A DNA stretch of 64,000 bases from Mangrovibacter phragmitis (lineage in GTDB: Bacteria > Pseudomonadota > Gammaproteobacteria > Enterobacterales > Enterobacteriaceae): assembly GCF_001655675.1 (NCBI RefSeq), contig NZ_LYRP01000001.1, positions 248,001 through 312,000 of the forward strand, written 5' to 3'. This document shows positions 6,776 through 15,364 of this stretch, piece after piece. Position 1 is the first letter of the stretch; every line of letters starts with the position of its first letter. The notes beneath the pieces were generated by a model. That model saw nothing but the letters and a program-made list of their open reading frames with translations, was not told where the DNA came from and searched no databases. A program made the translations under genes and the position numbers.

Positions 6776-7765
6776 ATGAAACTTGCGGTCTACAGTACCA
6801 AACAGTATGACAAAAAATACATAGAGCATGTGAACAAGGATTTCGGCTTCGGGCTGGAATTCTATGATTTTCTCCTGACCGAAAAAACAGCAAAAACCGC
6901 AGTTGGGTGTGATGGTGTGTGCATCTTCGTTAATGATGATGGCAGCCGCCCGGTTTTGGAAGAGCTGAAAAGTCTGGGTGTCAAATTTATCGCCTTGCGT
7001 TGTGCAGGCTTTAATAATGTTGACCTTGATGCCGCAAAAGAGCTGGGCCTTGCTGTTGTACGTGTGCCGGCTTATTCGCCGGAAGCTGTTGCTGAGCATG
7101 CCATTGGCCTGATGATGAGCCTTAATCGCCGTATCCACCGTGCGTATCAGCGTACCCGCGATGCCAATTTCTCTCTGGAAGGGCTCACCGGTACCACTTT
7201 GTTTGGCAAAACAGCGGGAGTGATTGGTACCGGGAAAATCGGCGTTGCGATGCTGCGTATTTTGAAAGGCTTTGGTATGCGTTTGCTGGCGTTTGACCCT
7301 TACCCTAATGCGGCGGCACTGGATATGGGAGTGGAATACGTGGATTTGCAAACACTGTATTCCCAGTCCGATGTGATTTCACTGCATTGCCCACTCACGC
7401 CTGAAAACTACCATTTATTAAACCACAGTGCTTTCGACCAAATGAAAGATGGTGTGATGATAATTAACACCAGCCGTGGTGGGTTAATTGACTCTCAAGC
7501 TGCGATCGATGCACTGAAGACTCAGAAAATTGGCGCGCTGGGCATGGATGTTTATGAGAATGAACGCGATCTGTTCTTTGAAGATAAATCCAATGATGTT
7601 ATCCAGGATGATGTCTTCCGCCGTCTTTCCGCCTGTCACAATGTTTTGTTCACCGGGCACCAGGCGTTTTTGACCGCTGAAGCATTAATCAGCATTGCGG
7701 AAACAACCTTGAATAATCTTAAACAGCTGGAAGCGGGCGAATCCTGCACCAATCAGATTGCCTGA
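6776..7765 (+). CDS. ldhA: Fermentative D-lactate dehydrogenase LdhA
   Basis: This 329-residue NAD-dependent enzyme reduces pyruvate to D-lactate during fermentation. The sequence is nearly collinear with E. coli LdhA: MKLAVYSTKQYDKKYI at the start, the Rossmann motif GTGKIG at 151-156, NTSRGGLIDS with the substrate-binding Arg, and TGHQAFLT with the catalytic His near 296. A longer frame opens 19 codons upstream, but the ATG at 6776 has GGAGA five to nine bases before it and matches the family start. It reads away from ydbH. Confidence 0.97.
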   Translation: MKLAVYSTKQYDKKYIEHVNKDFGFGLEFYDFLLTEKTAKTAVGCDGVCIFVNDDGSRPVLEELKSLGVKFIALRCAGFNNVDLDAAKELGLAVVRVPAYSPEAVAEHAIGLMMSLNRRIHRAYQRTRDANFSLEGLTGTTLFGKTAGVIGTGKIGVAMLRILKGFGMRLLAFDPYPNAAALDMGVEYVDLQTLYSQSDVISLHCPLTPENYHLLNHSAFDQMKDGVMIINTSRGGLIDSQAAIDALKTQKIGALGMDVYENERDLFFEDKSNDVIQDDVFRRLSACHNVLFTGHQAFLTAEALISIAETTLNNLKQLEAGESCTNQIA

Positions 7766-7897
7766 TTTGCTACACTCATGCTGTTGCCGGATAGTTATAG
7801 TTAGCTGGTGCTGGCAACGTAACGGCAGTACGTTTGCGTTACCAGCATACTTTATCCTGTGAATAACGGACATGGACACTCTCAGGGAGTAATAAAG

Positions 7898-8320
7898 ATG
7901 AAGAAAGTGATACCCGCATTACTGGCTATGATGGCCCTGGCAGGTTGCGCTCAGGAAGGCTCAGCCCCAGGAGCTGCACAACTGGCTGACCAGTCGTTTG
8001 TACTGAAAACATTCAATGGCAAACCATTGACAGATAACTCGCGCCCGGCAAGCCTGCACTTTAGCAATACGTTGCAAGTATCAGGCAATATGTGTAACCG
8101 CTTTACGGGACAGGGTAGCCTGTCGGGGAATACCCTGACGGTTGCAGGAATGGCAGGCACCAAAATGCTGTGCGTTGATGCGCAAATGAACCAACTGGAT
8201 AACGTTATCGGCAAGATGTTAACCCAGGGTGCGGCAGTAACATTAACTGCAGATACGCTTACCCTGAAAGCCAATGACGATACTCTGGTTTACCAGCGTA
8301 TGGCAGGTACCGGAAAATAA
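7898..8320 (+). CDS. hslJ: HslJ, META/DUF306 outer-membrane lipoprotein
   Basis: A 140-residue lipoprotein with signal peptide MKKVIPALLAMMALAGC (lipidated Cys17) and a single META domain containing the typical SGNMCNRFTGQG motif and a second conserved Cys (TKMLCVD). HslJ is heat-inducible and linked to novobiocin resistance in E. coli; its biochemical role is unknown. Start at 7898 is set by AGGGAG upstream and homology. It converges on the next gene with no gap: the hslJ stop ends at 8320 and the neighbour's stop begins at 8321. Confidence 0.93.
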   Translation: MKKVIPALLAMMALAGCAQEGSAPGAAQLADQSFVLKTFNGKPLTDNSRPASLHFSNTLQVSGNMCNRFTGQGSLSGNTLTVAGMAGTKMLCVDAQMNQLDNVIGKMLTQGAAVTLTADTLTLKANDDTLVYQRMAGTGK

Positions 8321-8596
8321 TCAGTACGTTCCACAATTACCCGCGGCAAGTGCGTTCTCGTTACAGCGTTTGCCGTTGGGTAATGCACATGTGCCAATCA
8401 TGGAGCCATCGAGTTGGCGTGCAGCAAGTACCATTCCACCTATCATCGCGCAATTTGCCTGGCCTTGTCCGGACATAACTGATTCAAGTGGGCTACGAGT
8501 GTGTGCCGCAGTTGCTTGCTGTACCGGTTCATTACTACTGCATGCTGTGAGAAAAAAAAGCGCCGCCCCTGCCGCCACAATAAAACCTGCCTTCAT
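8321..8596 (-). CDS. ydbJ: DUF333 lipoprotein (YdbJ-like)
   Basis: A 91-residue predicted lipoprotein: MKAGFIVAAGAALFFLTAC signal with lipobox LTAC (Cys19), a Thr/Gln-rich linker, then a DUF333 domain (ANCAMIGGMV ... GTCALPNGKRCNENALAAGNC) with its four conserved cysteines. Function unknown. The position between hslJ and nifJ is that of E. coli ydbJ, which supports the name, although sequence similarity outside DUF333 is limited. A longer frame exists upstream, but the ATG at 8596 gives a clean signal peptide. A possible -10 (TATGAT) lies at 8655-8660 on the minus strand. Confidence 0.8.
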   Translation of the reverse strand: MKAGFIVAAGAALFFLTACSSNEPVQQATAAHTRSPLESVMSGQGQANCAMIGGMVLAARQLDGSMIGTCALPNGKRCNENALAAGNCGTY

Positions 8597-8683
8597 GCGT
8601 TTTCTCCTGTCCACCAGGTTGTGTCTGAATAGTCTTTTTTGACAAAACTTTTGCATCATAGGCCACACGTTTCACTACGTCGA

Positions 8684-8713
8684 CCCTGAAACCCACGAGT
8701 TTTCAGGGTTTTT
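8684..8713 (+). terminator. Terminator-like hairpin on the plus strand with no obvious upstream gene
   Basis: An 8-bp stem (CCCTGAAA 8684-8691 / TTTCAGGG 8701-8708) is followed by a long T-rich run, strong on the plus strand only. The nearest upstream plus-strand gene is hslJ, 360 bases away with ydbJ antisense in between. Either hslJ transcription runs antisense through ydbJ to here, or a small RNA ends here. Confidence 0.65.
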
Positions 8714-8755
8714 GCTATTTTTTTTGTTCCGGAGCACATTTTTTTGCATACATTC

Positions 8756-8770
8756 AGTGACAGTGTCACT
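8756..8770. promoter_or_regulatory. Perfect 15-bp palindrome upstream of nifJ
   Basis: AGTGACA-G-TGTCACT is a perfect inverted repeat 139 bases before the nifJ start, in the likely promoter region. It looks like an operator for a dimeric regulator; I cannot assign the regulator. Confidence 0.4.
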
Positions 8771-8908
8771 AATTATTCTGTAATGAACAACCAAAACCCC
8801 AGGACACAGGGGGAAAAATTGCCTCGCTTCAGGTTTGCTAGACTCAAAACATAATGACAAAAAGCCTGCGCGATGCAGGCCTTATGAATGCAATGTTGAG
8901 GAATTTTT

Positions 8909-11900
8909 ATGATAACCACTGATGGCAATGGCGCTGTTGCGTCCGTCGCGTATCGTTTAAATGAAGTTATCGCCATTTACCCCATAACCCCAAGTTCTGT
9001 GATGGCAGAACAGGCAGATGCCTGGTCTGAAAATGGGGTGAAAAATGTCTGGGGTGATGTCCCCAGAGTTGTCGAGATGCAATCTGAAGGTGGTGCAATA
9101 GCGACCGTTCATGGTGCGTTGCAGACCGGTTCCCTGGCCACCTCTTTCACCTCGTCTCAGGGGTTGTTGTTGATGATCCCGACACTGTATAAACTTGCCG
9201 GGCAACTCATGCCCTTTGTGTTGCATGTAGCGGCAAGAACCGTAGCAACGCACGCGTTATCCATTTTTGGTGACCATTCTGATGTCATGGCAGTCCGCCA
9301 GACTGGGTGTGCGCTGTTATGTTCGTCCAGCGTACAGGAAGCACAGGACTTTGCTCTGATTTCAACCATGGCGACACTTGAAAGCCGGGTGCCTTTTGTG
9401 CACTTCTTTGATGGTTTCCGTACTTCCCATGAGATCAATAAAATCTCACCACTGAGCGATGATACATTGCTCAAATTAATACCCGAATCAGCTATCCTGG
9501 CTCACCGTGAACGGGCACTGGACCCGGAGCACCCGGTTATTCGTGGCACATCAGCTAATCCGGATACCTGGTTTCAGGCCCGGGAAGCAACAAATCCGTG
9601 GTATGACAGGCTCAGTGGCGTGGTTGAGCAGGCCATGAAGGCATTTGGCGAGCAAACCGGGCGTCACTATCACCCCTTCGATTATTACGGGCATCCACAA
9701 GCTGAACGTGTGGTGATTATCATGGGTTCAGCCATCGGTTGTTGTGAGGAAGTTGTTGATTACCTGGCCGCCAACGGTGAGAAAGTCGGATTGCTCAAAG
9801 TCCGGCTATTCCGGCCTTTCAGTGCACACCATTTTCTATCTGCGCTACCCGACAGCGTTACTGATATTGCGGTAATGGATCGCACAAAAGAACCGGGAGC
9901 TGTTGCTGAACCGCTTTACCTTGATGTCATGACAACGCTGGCACAGGCCTGGCAACAGCGCCAACGGGCGACACTGCCCCGGGTTATCGGTGGCCGCTAT
10001 GGGTTATCATCAAAAGAGTTTGACCCGCGTTGTGCGCTGGCTATTTTTAATGTGCTTAACCAGGCCGAGCCCCCCACCCGTTTTACTGTGGGGATATTTG
10101 ATGATATTACCCATCTTTCGTTACCGTTACCTGCACAATCCCTGCCATCTTCCTCCCGCCTTGAAGCCCTGTTTTATGGCCTGGGCAGCGATGGTTCTGT
10201 TTCAGCAACTAAAAATAACATCAAAATTATTGGCAACAGCACGCCCTGGTATTCGCAAGGTTACTTCGTTTATGACTCCAAGAAAGCGGGAGGGCTGACA
10301 GTTTCGCACCTGCGTATTGCGGATACTCCGGTACGCTCCACCTGGCTGGTAGAAGAAGCCGACTTCATTGGCTGCCACCAGTGGCAATTTATTGATAAAT
10401 ATTCAATGGCGGATAAGCTGAAACCAGGCGGCATTTTCCTGGTGAATTCGCCTTACCCGGAAGATGAAGTATGGCAACGGCTCCCGCAGGAAGTGCAGGC
10501 GGTGTTGCGCCATAAACAAGCCCGGCTGTGGGTTATCAATGCAGCAAAAATCGCCCGCGAGTGCCAGTTAGGTGCGCGGATAAATACGGTAATGCAAATG
10601 GCCTTTTTCCATTTAACGCAGTTATTACCGGGTAGCCAGGCGCTGGATGCATTAAGGGGCGCCATTGCGAAGAGTTACCAGAGTAAAGGCCAGGAGCTGG
10701 TAGAGCGCAACTGGCAAGCTTTAGCGCTGACCGAGTCATCGCTTCATGAAGTGCCAACAGGTGATGTGAACAATAACAGCCACCATATGCCGCCGGTTGT
10801 TACGCACACCGCACCGGACTTTGTGAAAACCGTCACCAGCGCCATGATTGCCGGGCTTGGAGACAAACTCCCGGTTTCAGCCTTTCCGCCGGATGGAACC
10901 TGGCCCGTTGGCACTACGCGCTGGGAAAAACGCAATATTGCTGAAGCTATTCCCATCTGGAATCCGGGAATTTGTACCCAGTGTAATCACTGTGTTGCCG
11001 CCTGCCCACACTCTGCAATACGGGCAAAAGTTGTCGAACCAGAAGCCCTTGATGCAGCACCGGAAACATTGCAGTCACTCGATGTTAAATCACGGGATAT
11101 GCGGGGCCAGAAGTACGTATTGCAGGTAGCGCCTGAAGACTGCACCGGTTGTGACCTGTGTGTTGAGGTTTGCCCGGCCAAAGACCGCGAGAACCCGGAT
11201 ATTAAAGCGATTAATATGCAGCCAAGGCTTGAGCATGTTGAGCAGGAAAAACAGCATTATGATTTCTTCCTTTCACTGCCAGACCGCGATCGCAGCACAC
11301 TTGAGCGGATTGATATCCGCACATCACAACTGCTTACGCCATTGTTTGAGTATTCCGGAGCCTGCTCTGGCTGTGGTGAAACGCCTTATATCAAGTTGCT
11401 GACGCAGCTGTTTGGCGACCGTTTGTTAGTAGCCAATGCCACAGGTTGTTCTTCCATCTATGGTGGTAACCTGCCAACTACGCCGTGGACAACAGATGCC
11501 AATGGTCGTGGCCCGGCATGGGCAAACTCGCTGTTTGAAGATAACGCTGAATTTGGTCTGGGTTTTCGGTTATCCCAGACACAGCATCGCAAGCGGGCTG
11601 AACGCCTGTTGGCAACACTGGGTGACGCGCTACCTGATACATTACGCAGCGCGTTAAGTGAACCGGCAAGTATTGAGGAACGCCGCCAGCAAATCAGCCA
11701 GTTACGCGCGCTTCTCACTGATATTGCCTCGCCTGCAGCCGTCGAGTTATTGCATGTGGCGGATTACCTGGTAGAACGTTCTGTCTGGCTGGTTGGTGGC
11801 GATGGCTGGGCTTATGATATAGGTTATGGCGGGTTGGATCATGTGATGAGCCTGACCGAGAACGTCAATGTACTGGTGCTGGATACCCAGTGTTATTCGA

Positions 11901-12442
11901 ATACGGGTGGGCAGGCGTCAAAGGCAACCCCATTGGGCGCAGTAACCAAGTTTGGCGAGAGTGGCAAACGCAAGGCTCGTAAAGATTTGGGCGTGAGCGT
12001 GATGATGTATGGGCATGTGTATGTTGCGCAGATTTCTCTGGGTGCTCAGTTAAACCAGACGGTCAAAGCCATTCAGGAAGCGGAAGCCTGGCCCGGGCCT
12101 TCGTTGATAATTGCTTATAGCCCGTGTGAAGAGCATGGCTACGACCTGGCCCTGAGCCACGACCAGATGCGCCAACTCACCACCAGTGGTTTTTGGCCGC
12201 TATACCGGTTCGACCCGCAACGGGCAGAACAAGGGAAAGCCCCTTTACAACTCGATTCAAGACCACCCTCTGATGCGCTACGGGAAGCATTACTCAATGA
12301 GCAACGCTTCAGGCGGCTGAACAATCAGCAGCCTGAGGTGGCTGAACAATTGTGGCAAGATGCAGCACATTGTCTGCAAAAACGCTACGATTTTCTGGCG
12401 ATGCTGGCCGGTAAAAGCGTGTCGGGTCAGCCCACTGAATAA
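8909..12442 (+). CDS. nifJ: Pyruvate:flavodoxin/ferredoxin oxidoreductase NifJ (YdbK)
   Basis: This 1,177-residue single-chain enzyme oxidises pyruvate to acetyl-CoA and CO2, passing electrons to flavodoxin or ferredoxin. Domains in order: N-terminal TPP-binding pyrimidine domain (DGNGAVASVAYRLNE), transketolase-like and CoA domains, two [4Fe-4S] ferredoxin motifs near residues 688 (CTQCNHCVAACP) and 744 (CTGCDLCVEVCP), then the C-terminal TPP domain with CSGCGETPYIKLL, NATGCSSIYGG and GGDGWAYDIG. Length equals the family norm (E. coli about 1,174). The ATG follows GAGGAA by 6 bases. Monocistronic; flanked by a palindrome upstream and a GC hairpin downstream. In E. coli this gene responds to oxidative stress. 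Confidence 0.97.
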   Translation: MITTDGNGAVASVAYRLNEVIAIYPITPSSVMAEQADAWSENGVKNVWGDVPRVVEMQSEGGAIATVHGALQTGSLATSFTSSQGLLLMIPTLYKLAGQLMPFVLHVAARTVATHALSIFGDHSDVMAVRQTGCALLCSSSVQEAQDFALISTMATLESRVPFVHFFDGFRTSHEINKISPLSDDTLLKLIPESAILAHRERALDPEHPVIRGTSANPDTWFQAREATNPWYDRLSGVVEQAMKAFGEQTGRHYHPFDYYGHPQAERVVIIMGSAIGCCEEVVDYLAANGEKVGLLKVRLFRPFSAHHFLSALPDSVTDIAVMDRTKEPGAVAEPLYLDVMTTLAQAWQQRQRATLPRVIGGRYGLSSKEFDPRCALAIFNVLNQAEPPTRFTVGIFDDITHLSLPLPAQSLPSSSRLEALFYGLGSDGSVSATKNNIKIIGNSTPWYSQGYFVYDSKKAGGLTVSHLRIADTPVRSTWLVEEADFIGCHQWQFIDKYSMADKLKPGGIFLVNSPYPEDEVWQRLPQEVQAVLRHKQARLWVINAAKIARECQLGARINTVMQMAFFHLTQLLPGSQALDALRGAIAKSYQSKGQELVERNWQALALTESSLHEVPTGDVNNNSHHMPPVVTHTAPDFVKTVTSAMIAGLGDKLPVSAFPPDGTWPVGTTRWEKRNIAEAIPIWNPGICTQCNHCVAACPHSAIRAKVVEPEALDAAPETLQSLDVKSRDMRGQKYVLQVAPEDCTGCDLCVEVCPAKDRENPDIKAINMQPRLEHVEQEKQHYDFFLSLPDRDRSTLERIDIRTSQLLTPLFEYSGACSGCGETPYIKLLTQLFGDRLLVANATGCSSIYGGNLPTTPWTTDANGRGPAWANSLFEDNAEFGLGFRLSQTQHRKRAERLLATLGDALPDTLRSALSEPASIEERRQQISQLRALLTDIASPAAVELLHVADYLVERSVWLVGGDGWAYDIGYGGLDHVMSLTENVNVLVLDTQCYSNTGGQASKATPLGAVTKFGESGKRKARKDLGVSVMMYGHVYVAQISLGAQLNQTVKAIQEAEAWPGPSLIIAYSPCEEHGYDLALSHDQMRQLTTSGFWPLYRFDPQRAEQGKAPLQLDSRPPSDALREALLNEQRFRRLNNQQPEVAEQLWQDAAHCLQKRYDFLAMLAGKSVSGQPTE

Positions 12443-12795
12443 GCGTAAGCCCCCGGGTGCTACCCCGGGGTAACTCAGCATGCAATACACAAACCTGAGG
12501 TACCCACACGCCCTCTTCCGGTATGCTGCTTCAGCATAAGTCACATGTGCATAAGGTTTTTAATTTGCCTGGTATTTACTCTTTACAGTCATTACACCTA
12601 CTTTCAGAAATCAGGCTAAGTGATGAAAACATGCTGGCTTTCGCCGTGGTAATCCGTACCATACGCAGCATACTTTTTACTGTGCCTTAACCTGTTCGGC
12701 CACCCTGTTGAAAACGGAAAGCATCAGCATATATCTGTGTAGCCTTTGCTGCGCATCAGTGAACTGCTTTTTCGTTACTGCCCGAGAGTTTTAGA
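12443..12795. other. Intergenic region nifJ-ttcA
   Basis: 353 bases without a convincing gene. It begins with a 7-bp GC stem (CCCCGGG / CCCGGGG, 12450-12470) that probably ends nifJ transcription although it lacks a T run. The rest should hold the ttcA promoter; I could not identify one with confidence. Minus-strand frames here extend into nifJ and look like shadows. Confidence 0.5.
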
Positions 12796-13722
12796 ATGCA
12801 AGATAATCAAGACGTTACCAAGAAAGAACAATACAATCTCAATAAACTGCAAAAGCGTCTGCGGCGCAATGTGGGTGAAGCTATCGCTGATTTTAATATG
12901 ATAGAAGAAGGCGATCGCATTATGGTTTGCCTTTCAGGCGGGAAAGACAGTTACACCATGCTCGAAATACTGCGTAACCTGCAACAAAGCGCGCCAGTCA
13001 ATTTTACTCTGATTGCCGTAAACCTCGACCAGAAACAACCGGGTTTCCCCGAGCATATTCTGCCTGAATACCTTGATACTATCGGCGTTGAGTACAAAAT
13101 TGTTGAAGAAAATACTTACGCTATCGTCAAGGACAAAATTCCGGAAGGCAAAACAACCTGTTCACTTTGTTCACGTTTACGGCGTGGTATTTTGTATCGT
13201 ACAGCGACAGAAATTGGCGCAACCAAGATTGCGCTTGGCCACCATCGTGATGACATTCTGCAAACCCTGTTTCTCAATATGTTTTATGGCGGTAAGCTTA
13301 AAGGCATGCCACCTAAACTGATGAGCGATGATGGCAAACATATTGTTATTCGCCCCCTTGCCTATTGCAGAGAAAAAGATATTGAGCGGTTCTCCACGGC
13401 AAAAGCGTTTCCAATTATTCCGTGTAACCTGTGTGGTTCACAGCCGAATTTGCAGCGCCAGGTCATTGCCGACATGCTGCGTGACTGGGATAAACGCTAC
13501 CCAGGTCGTATTGAGACCATGTTTCGCGCCATGCAGGATGTAGTACCTTCTCACTTGTGTGACACCGAATTATTCGATTTCAAAGGGATTCATCACGGCA
13601 GTGAGGTCATTGATGGTGGCGATCTGGCTTTTGACCGCCAGGAGATCCCGTTAACTCCGGTTGGCTGGGAAGAAGACAGTGAATCGAAAAGCCAGCGCCT
13701 GGATATCCTGGAAGTAAAATAA
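12796..13722 (+). CDS. ttcA: tRNA 2-thiocytidine(32) synthetase TtcA
   Basis: This 308-residue ATP-dependent thiolase puts sulfur on cytidine 32 of certain tRNAs. The PP-loop SGGKDS is at 47-52, and the iron-sulfur cluster cysteines are visible as CSLC (122-125) and the later [31 protein letters not shown] matches the family. Length agrees with E. coli TtcA (311). The ATG at 12796 is preceded by GAGAG. Monocistronic with a strong terminator. Confidence 0.97.
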   Translation: MQDNQDVTKKEQYNLNKLQKRLRRNVGEAIADFNMIEEGDRIMVCLSGGKDSYTMLEILRNLQQSAPVNFTLIAVNLDQKQPGFPEHILPEYLDTIGVEYKIVEENTYAIVKDKIPEGKTTCSLCSRLRRGILYRTATEIGATKIALGHHRDDILQTLFLNMFYGGKLKGMPPKLMSDDGKHIVIRPLAYCREKDIERFSTAKAFPIIPCNLCGSQPNLQRQVIADMLRDWDKRYPGRIETMFRAMQDVVPSHLCDTELFDFKGIHHGSEVIDGGDLAFDRQEIPLTPVGWEEDSESKSQRLDILEVK

Positions 13723-13730
13723 TTGATAAA

Positions 13731-13760
13731 TATAAAACGGGCCGTCAGGCCCGTTTTATA
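13731..13760. terminator. Terminator after ttcA
   Basis: A perfect 13-bp inverted repeat (TATAAAACGGGCC / GGCCCGTTTTATA) with the 4-base loop gtca, 8 bases after the ttcA stop. Symmetric A/T flanks mean it could work in both directions. Confidence 0.92.
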
Positions 13761-13844
13761 TCTCTGCACCCGATCCTTCTGTGTTAATTCTCCTGGTTTC
13801 AGCCTGTCTGCGGCTGCGCTGGTTACATTGTGTTATACCAACAG

Positions 13845-13961
13845 CTAATGCACTAAAGGGTGCGGGTCAGGATCCGGTACGGGCTCATGAGGTACAGGGT
13901 CAGGCCGCGGGTGTGGTTTGGTCACAGGAACAGGCTCTGCGGGAAAAGGGTCACATTTCAT
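13845..13961 (-). CDS. Small proline-rich ORF with a near-perfect ribosome binding site
   Basis: A 38-residue frame starts MKCDPFPAEPVPVTKPHP and continues as alternating Pro with Arg/Asp/His/Glu/Val, ending DPHPLVH; 14 residues are proline. The ATG at 13961 is preceded by AAAGGAGGTGAT, which contains the full anti-16S complement AAGGAGGTGAT, with the ATG directly after it. I do not recognise the family. It lies immediately downstream of the FnrS terminator on the same strand, so it is expressed by read-through or from its own promoter in 13962-14012. Poly-proline stretches slow ribosomes, so it may be a leader or regulatory peptide, but that is only a guess. Ribosome site and composition argue for a real gene. 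Confidence 0.6.
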   Translation of the reverse strand: MKCDPFPAEPVPVTKPHPRPDPVPHEPVPDPDPHPLVH

Positions 13962-14012
13962 ATCACCTCCTTTTGCTTCCTGCATAAGCTTAGAACGCCC
14001 CAGAAAACAGGC

Positions 14013-14133
14013 AAAAAAAAGCCGACAAAATTTGTCGGCGTCGTACGAATTAATCTTGCTATGCAGTAATTCAAAAAAGGAAGTAAGACAATATGGAGCG
14101 CAACGCCCATCGCTTGACGTTGCATTCACCTGC
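14013..14133 (-). ncRNA. fnrS: FnrS, anaerobically induced Hfq-binding small RNA
   Basis: On the minus strand the sequence starts GCAGGTGAATGCAACGTCAA, continues through GATGGGCGTTGCGCTCCATA, CTTACTTCCTTTTTTGAATT and GCATAGCA to CGTACGACGCCGAC, and ends in the terminator GCCGACAAA/TTTGTCGGC plus eight T. This agrees with my memory of E. coli FnrS (about 122 nt), including the conserved 5' region and the loop regions that pair with target mRNAs such as sodB, maeA and gpmA. In E. coli it also sits next to zntB (formerly ydaN). The match covers nearly the full length, and the FNR box upstream agrees. The 5' end is inferred from homology. Confidence 0.92.
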
Positions 14134-14168
14134 GAAATTGATATTGCCTTTTTCATCTGGAAAATTTA

Positions 14169-14182
14169 TTGATGTGGCTCAA
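14169..14182. promoter_or_regulatory. FNR box of fnrS
   Basis: TTGAT-gtgg-CTCAA matches the FNR consensus TTGAT-N4-ATCAA at 9 of 10 defined positions. Its centre is about 42 bases upstream of the inferred fnrS start, the class II activator position, so anaerobic activation of FnrS appears preserved. Confidence 0.8.
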
Positions 14183-14217
14183 TATAATTGTCTCTTTAGT
14201 TCGATAATTCTCGTTAT

Positions 14218-15201
14218 TTACAGCCAGTTACTACGTTTTAACCACACAATAACAGCGACAACAAGAATTACCAACATAAGGCAGAAAAATGCAAAACCAA
14301 ACCCCCAACTACCACCTGGGATACCACCGAGATTAACGCCAAATAAACCAGTCAGGAATGTGCTGGGAAGAAATACCATAGCCATAAGCGACATGGTATA
14401 AGAGCGGCGTGATAATGATTCCTGCATCATCTGTGATATTTCATCAGCCATTATGGCAGTGCGCGCGATGCAGGCATCAATTTCATCCAGCCCGCGTCCC
14501 AAACGGTCTGCTATATCCTGCATCCGTCTCCTTTCGTCGTCATCCATCCATGCCAGACGCTCACTGGCAAGACGCGCAAACACATCACGTTGCGGTGCCA
14601 TATAGCGGCGCATGACTATCAGTTGCTTGCGTAATAATGCAAGTTGACCACGCTGAGGGACTTGCTGGTCCAGTAAATCATCTTCCAGATCGATAATCTG
14701 ATCATGGAGTTGTTCAATAAACTCACTCGCATGATCAGTTAACGCATCACATACATCAACCAACCATCCGCCGACATCCTTCGCTCCGGTCCCGGATTTC
14801 AGGTCATTAATCACATCATCCAGCGCCAAAACCTGGCGCTGGCGTGATGTAATTATCATGTTTTCATTGATATACATGCGCATGGCAACCAGTTGGTCCG
14901 GTCGCTCATCTGTACTGCCATTTATGCAACGCAGTGTAATAAAGGTACCTTCTCCCATGCGGGTAACGCGCGGGCGCAGGCTTTCTCCCGCCAGCAAGTC
15001 TCTTGCGACATCGGGTAACAGTGGGGAGTTTGCCAGCCAGTCGGCACTTTGTGGATGGGTATAATTAAGATGCAACCAGCATGGATGTTGCTTATCAACA
15101 CTATCTGATTGTTCCAGAGGAACAATGCCACCCATACCATCAAAACGCCAGGTATAAACGGCGTCAGAAACGAAAAAATCACGCCCGGTTAACCCACTCA
15201 A
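14218..15201 (-). CDS. zntB: Zinc transporter ZntB (CorA family)
   Basis: A 327-residue CorA-like metal-ion transporter, the same length as E. coli ZntB. A long N-terminal cytoplasmic domain ([22 protein letters not shown]) leads into two C-terminal transmembrane helices with the signature loop [13 protein letters not shown] (GVN instead of the magnesium-type GMN). ZntB was first described as a zinc exporter and later as a proton-driven zinc importer. The start is a TTG at 15201 with the site AGGGGG upstream; this gives the family length, but no ATG is available nearby. It transcribes toward fnrS. Confidence 0.95.
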   Translation of the reverse strand: MSGLTGRDFFVSDAVYTWRFDGMGGIVPLEQSDSVDKQHPCWLHLNYTHPQSADWLANSPLLPDVARDLLAGESLRPRVTRMGEGTFITLRCINGSTDERPDQLVAMRMYINENMIITSRQRQVLALDDVINDLKSGTGAKDVGGWLVDVCDALTDHASEFIEQLHDQIIDLEDDLLDQQVPQRGQLALLRKQLIVMRRYMAPQRDVFARLASERLAWMDDDERRRMQDIADRLGRGLDEIDACIARTAIMADEISQMMQESLSRRSYTMSLMAMVFLPSTFLTGLFGVNLGGIPGGSWGFGFAFFCLMLVILVVAVIVWLKRSNWL

Positions 15202-15364
15202 AACTACCCCCTGCTCACGCTCTGTGTTCCATCATAGTGTTACGTTGATGCAGCTATGACCCGGTTTTTACAGTCAATTTAGCAAAATTTCACATCTTAT
15301 ATAACATTCTACTAAAATCCTTTGTAGCATTGGTATGTAACACTTTACCCAAAAGGAACCAGAT

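Noticed and set aside
12450-12470. GC-rich hairpin after nifJ considered as the end of a MicC-like small RNA
   Set aside because: No match to MicC sequence upstream and no T tract; more likely a simple nifJ 3' hairpin.
14093-14401. ORF across fnrS and the end of zntB
   Set aside because: Antisense to both; explained by the sRNA and zntB.
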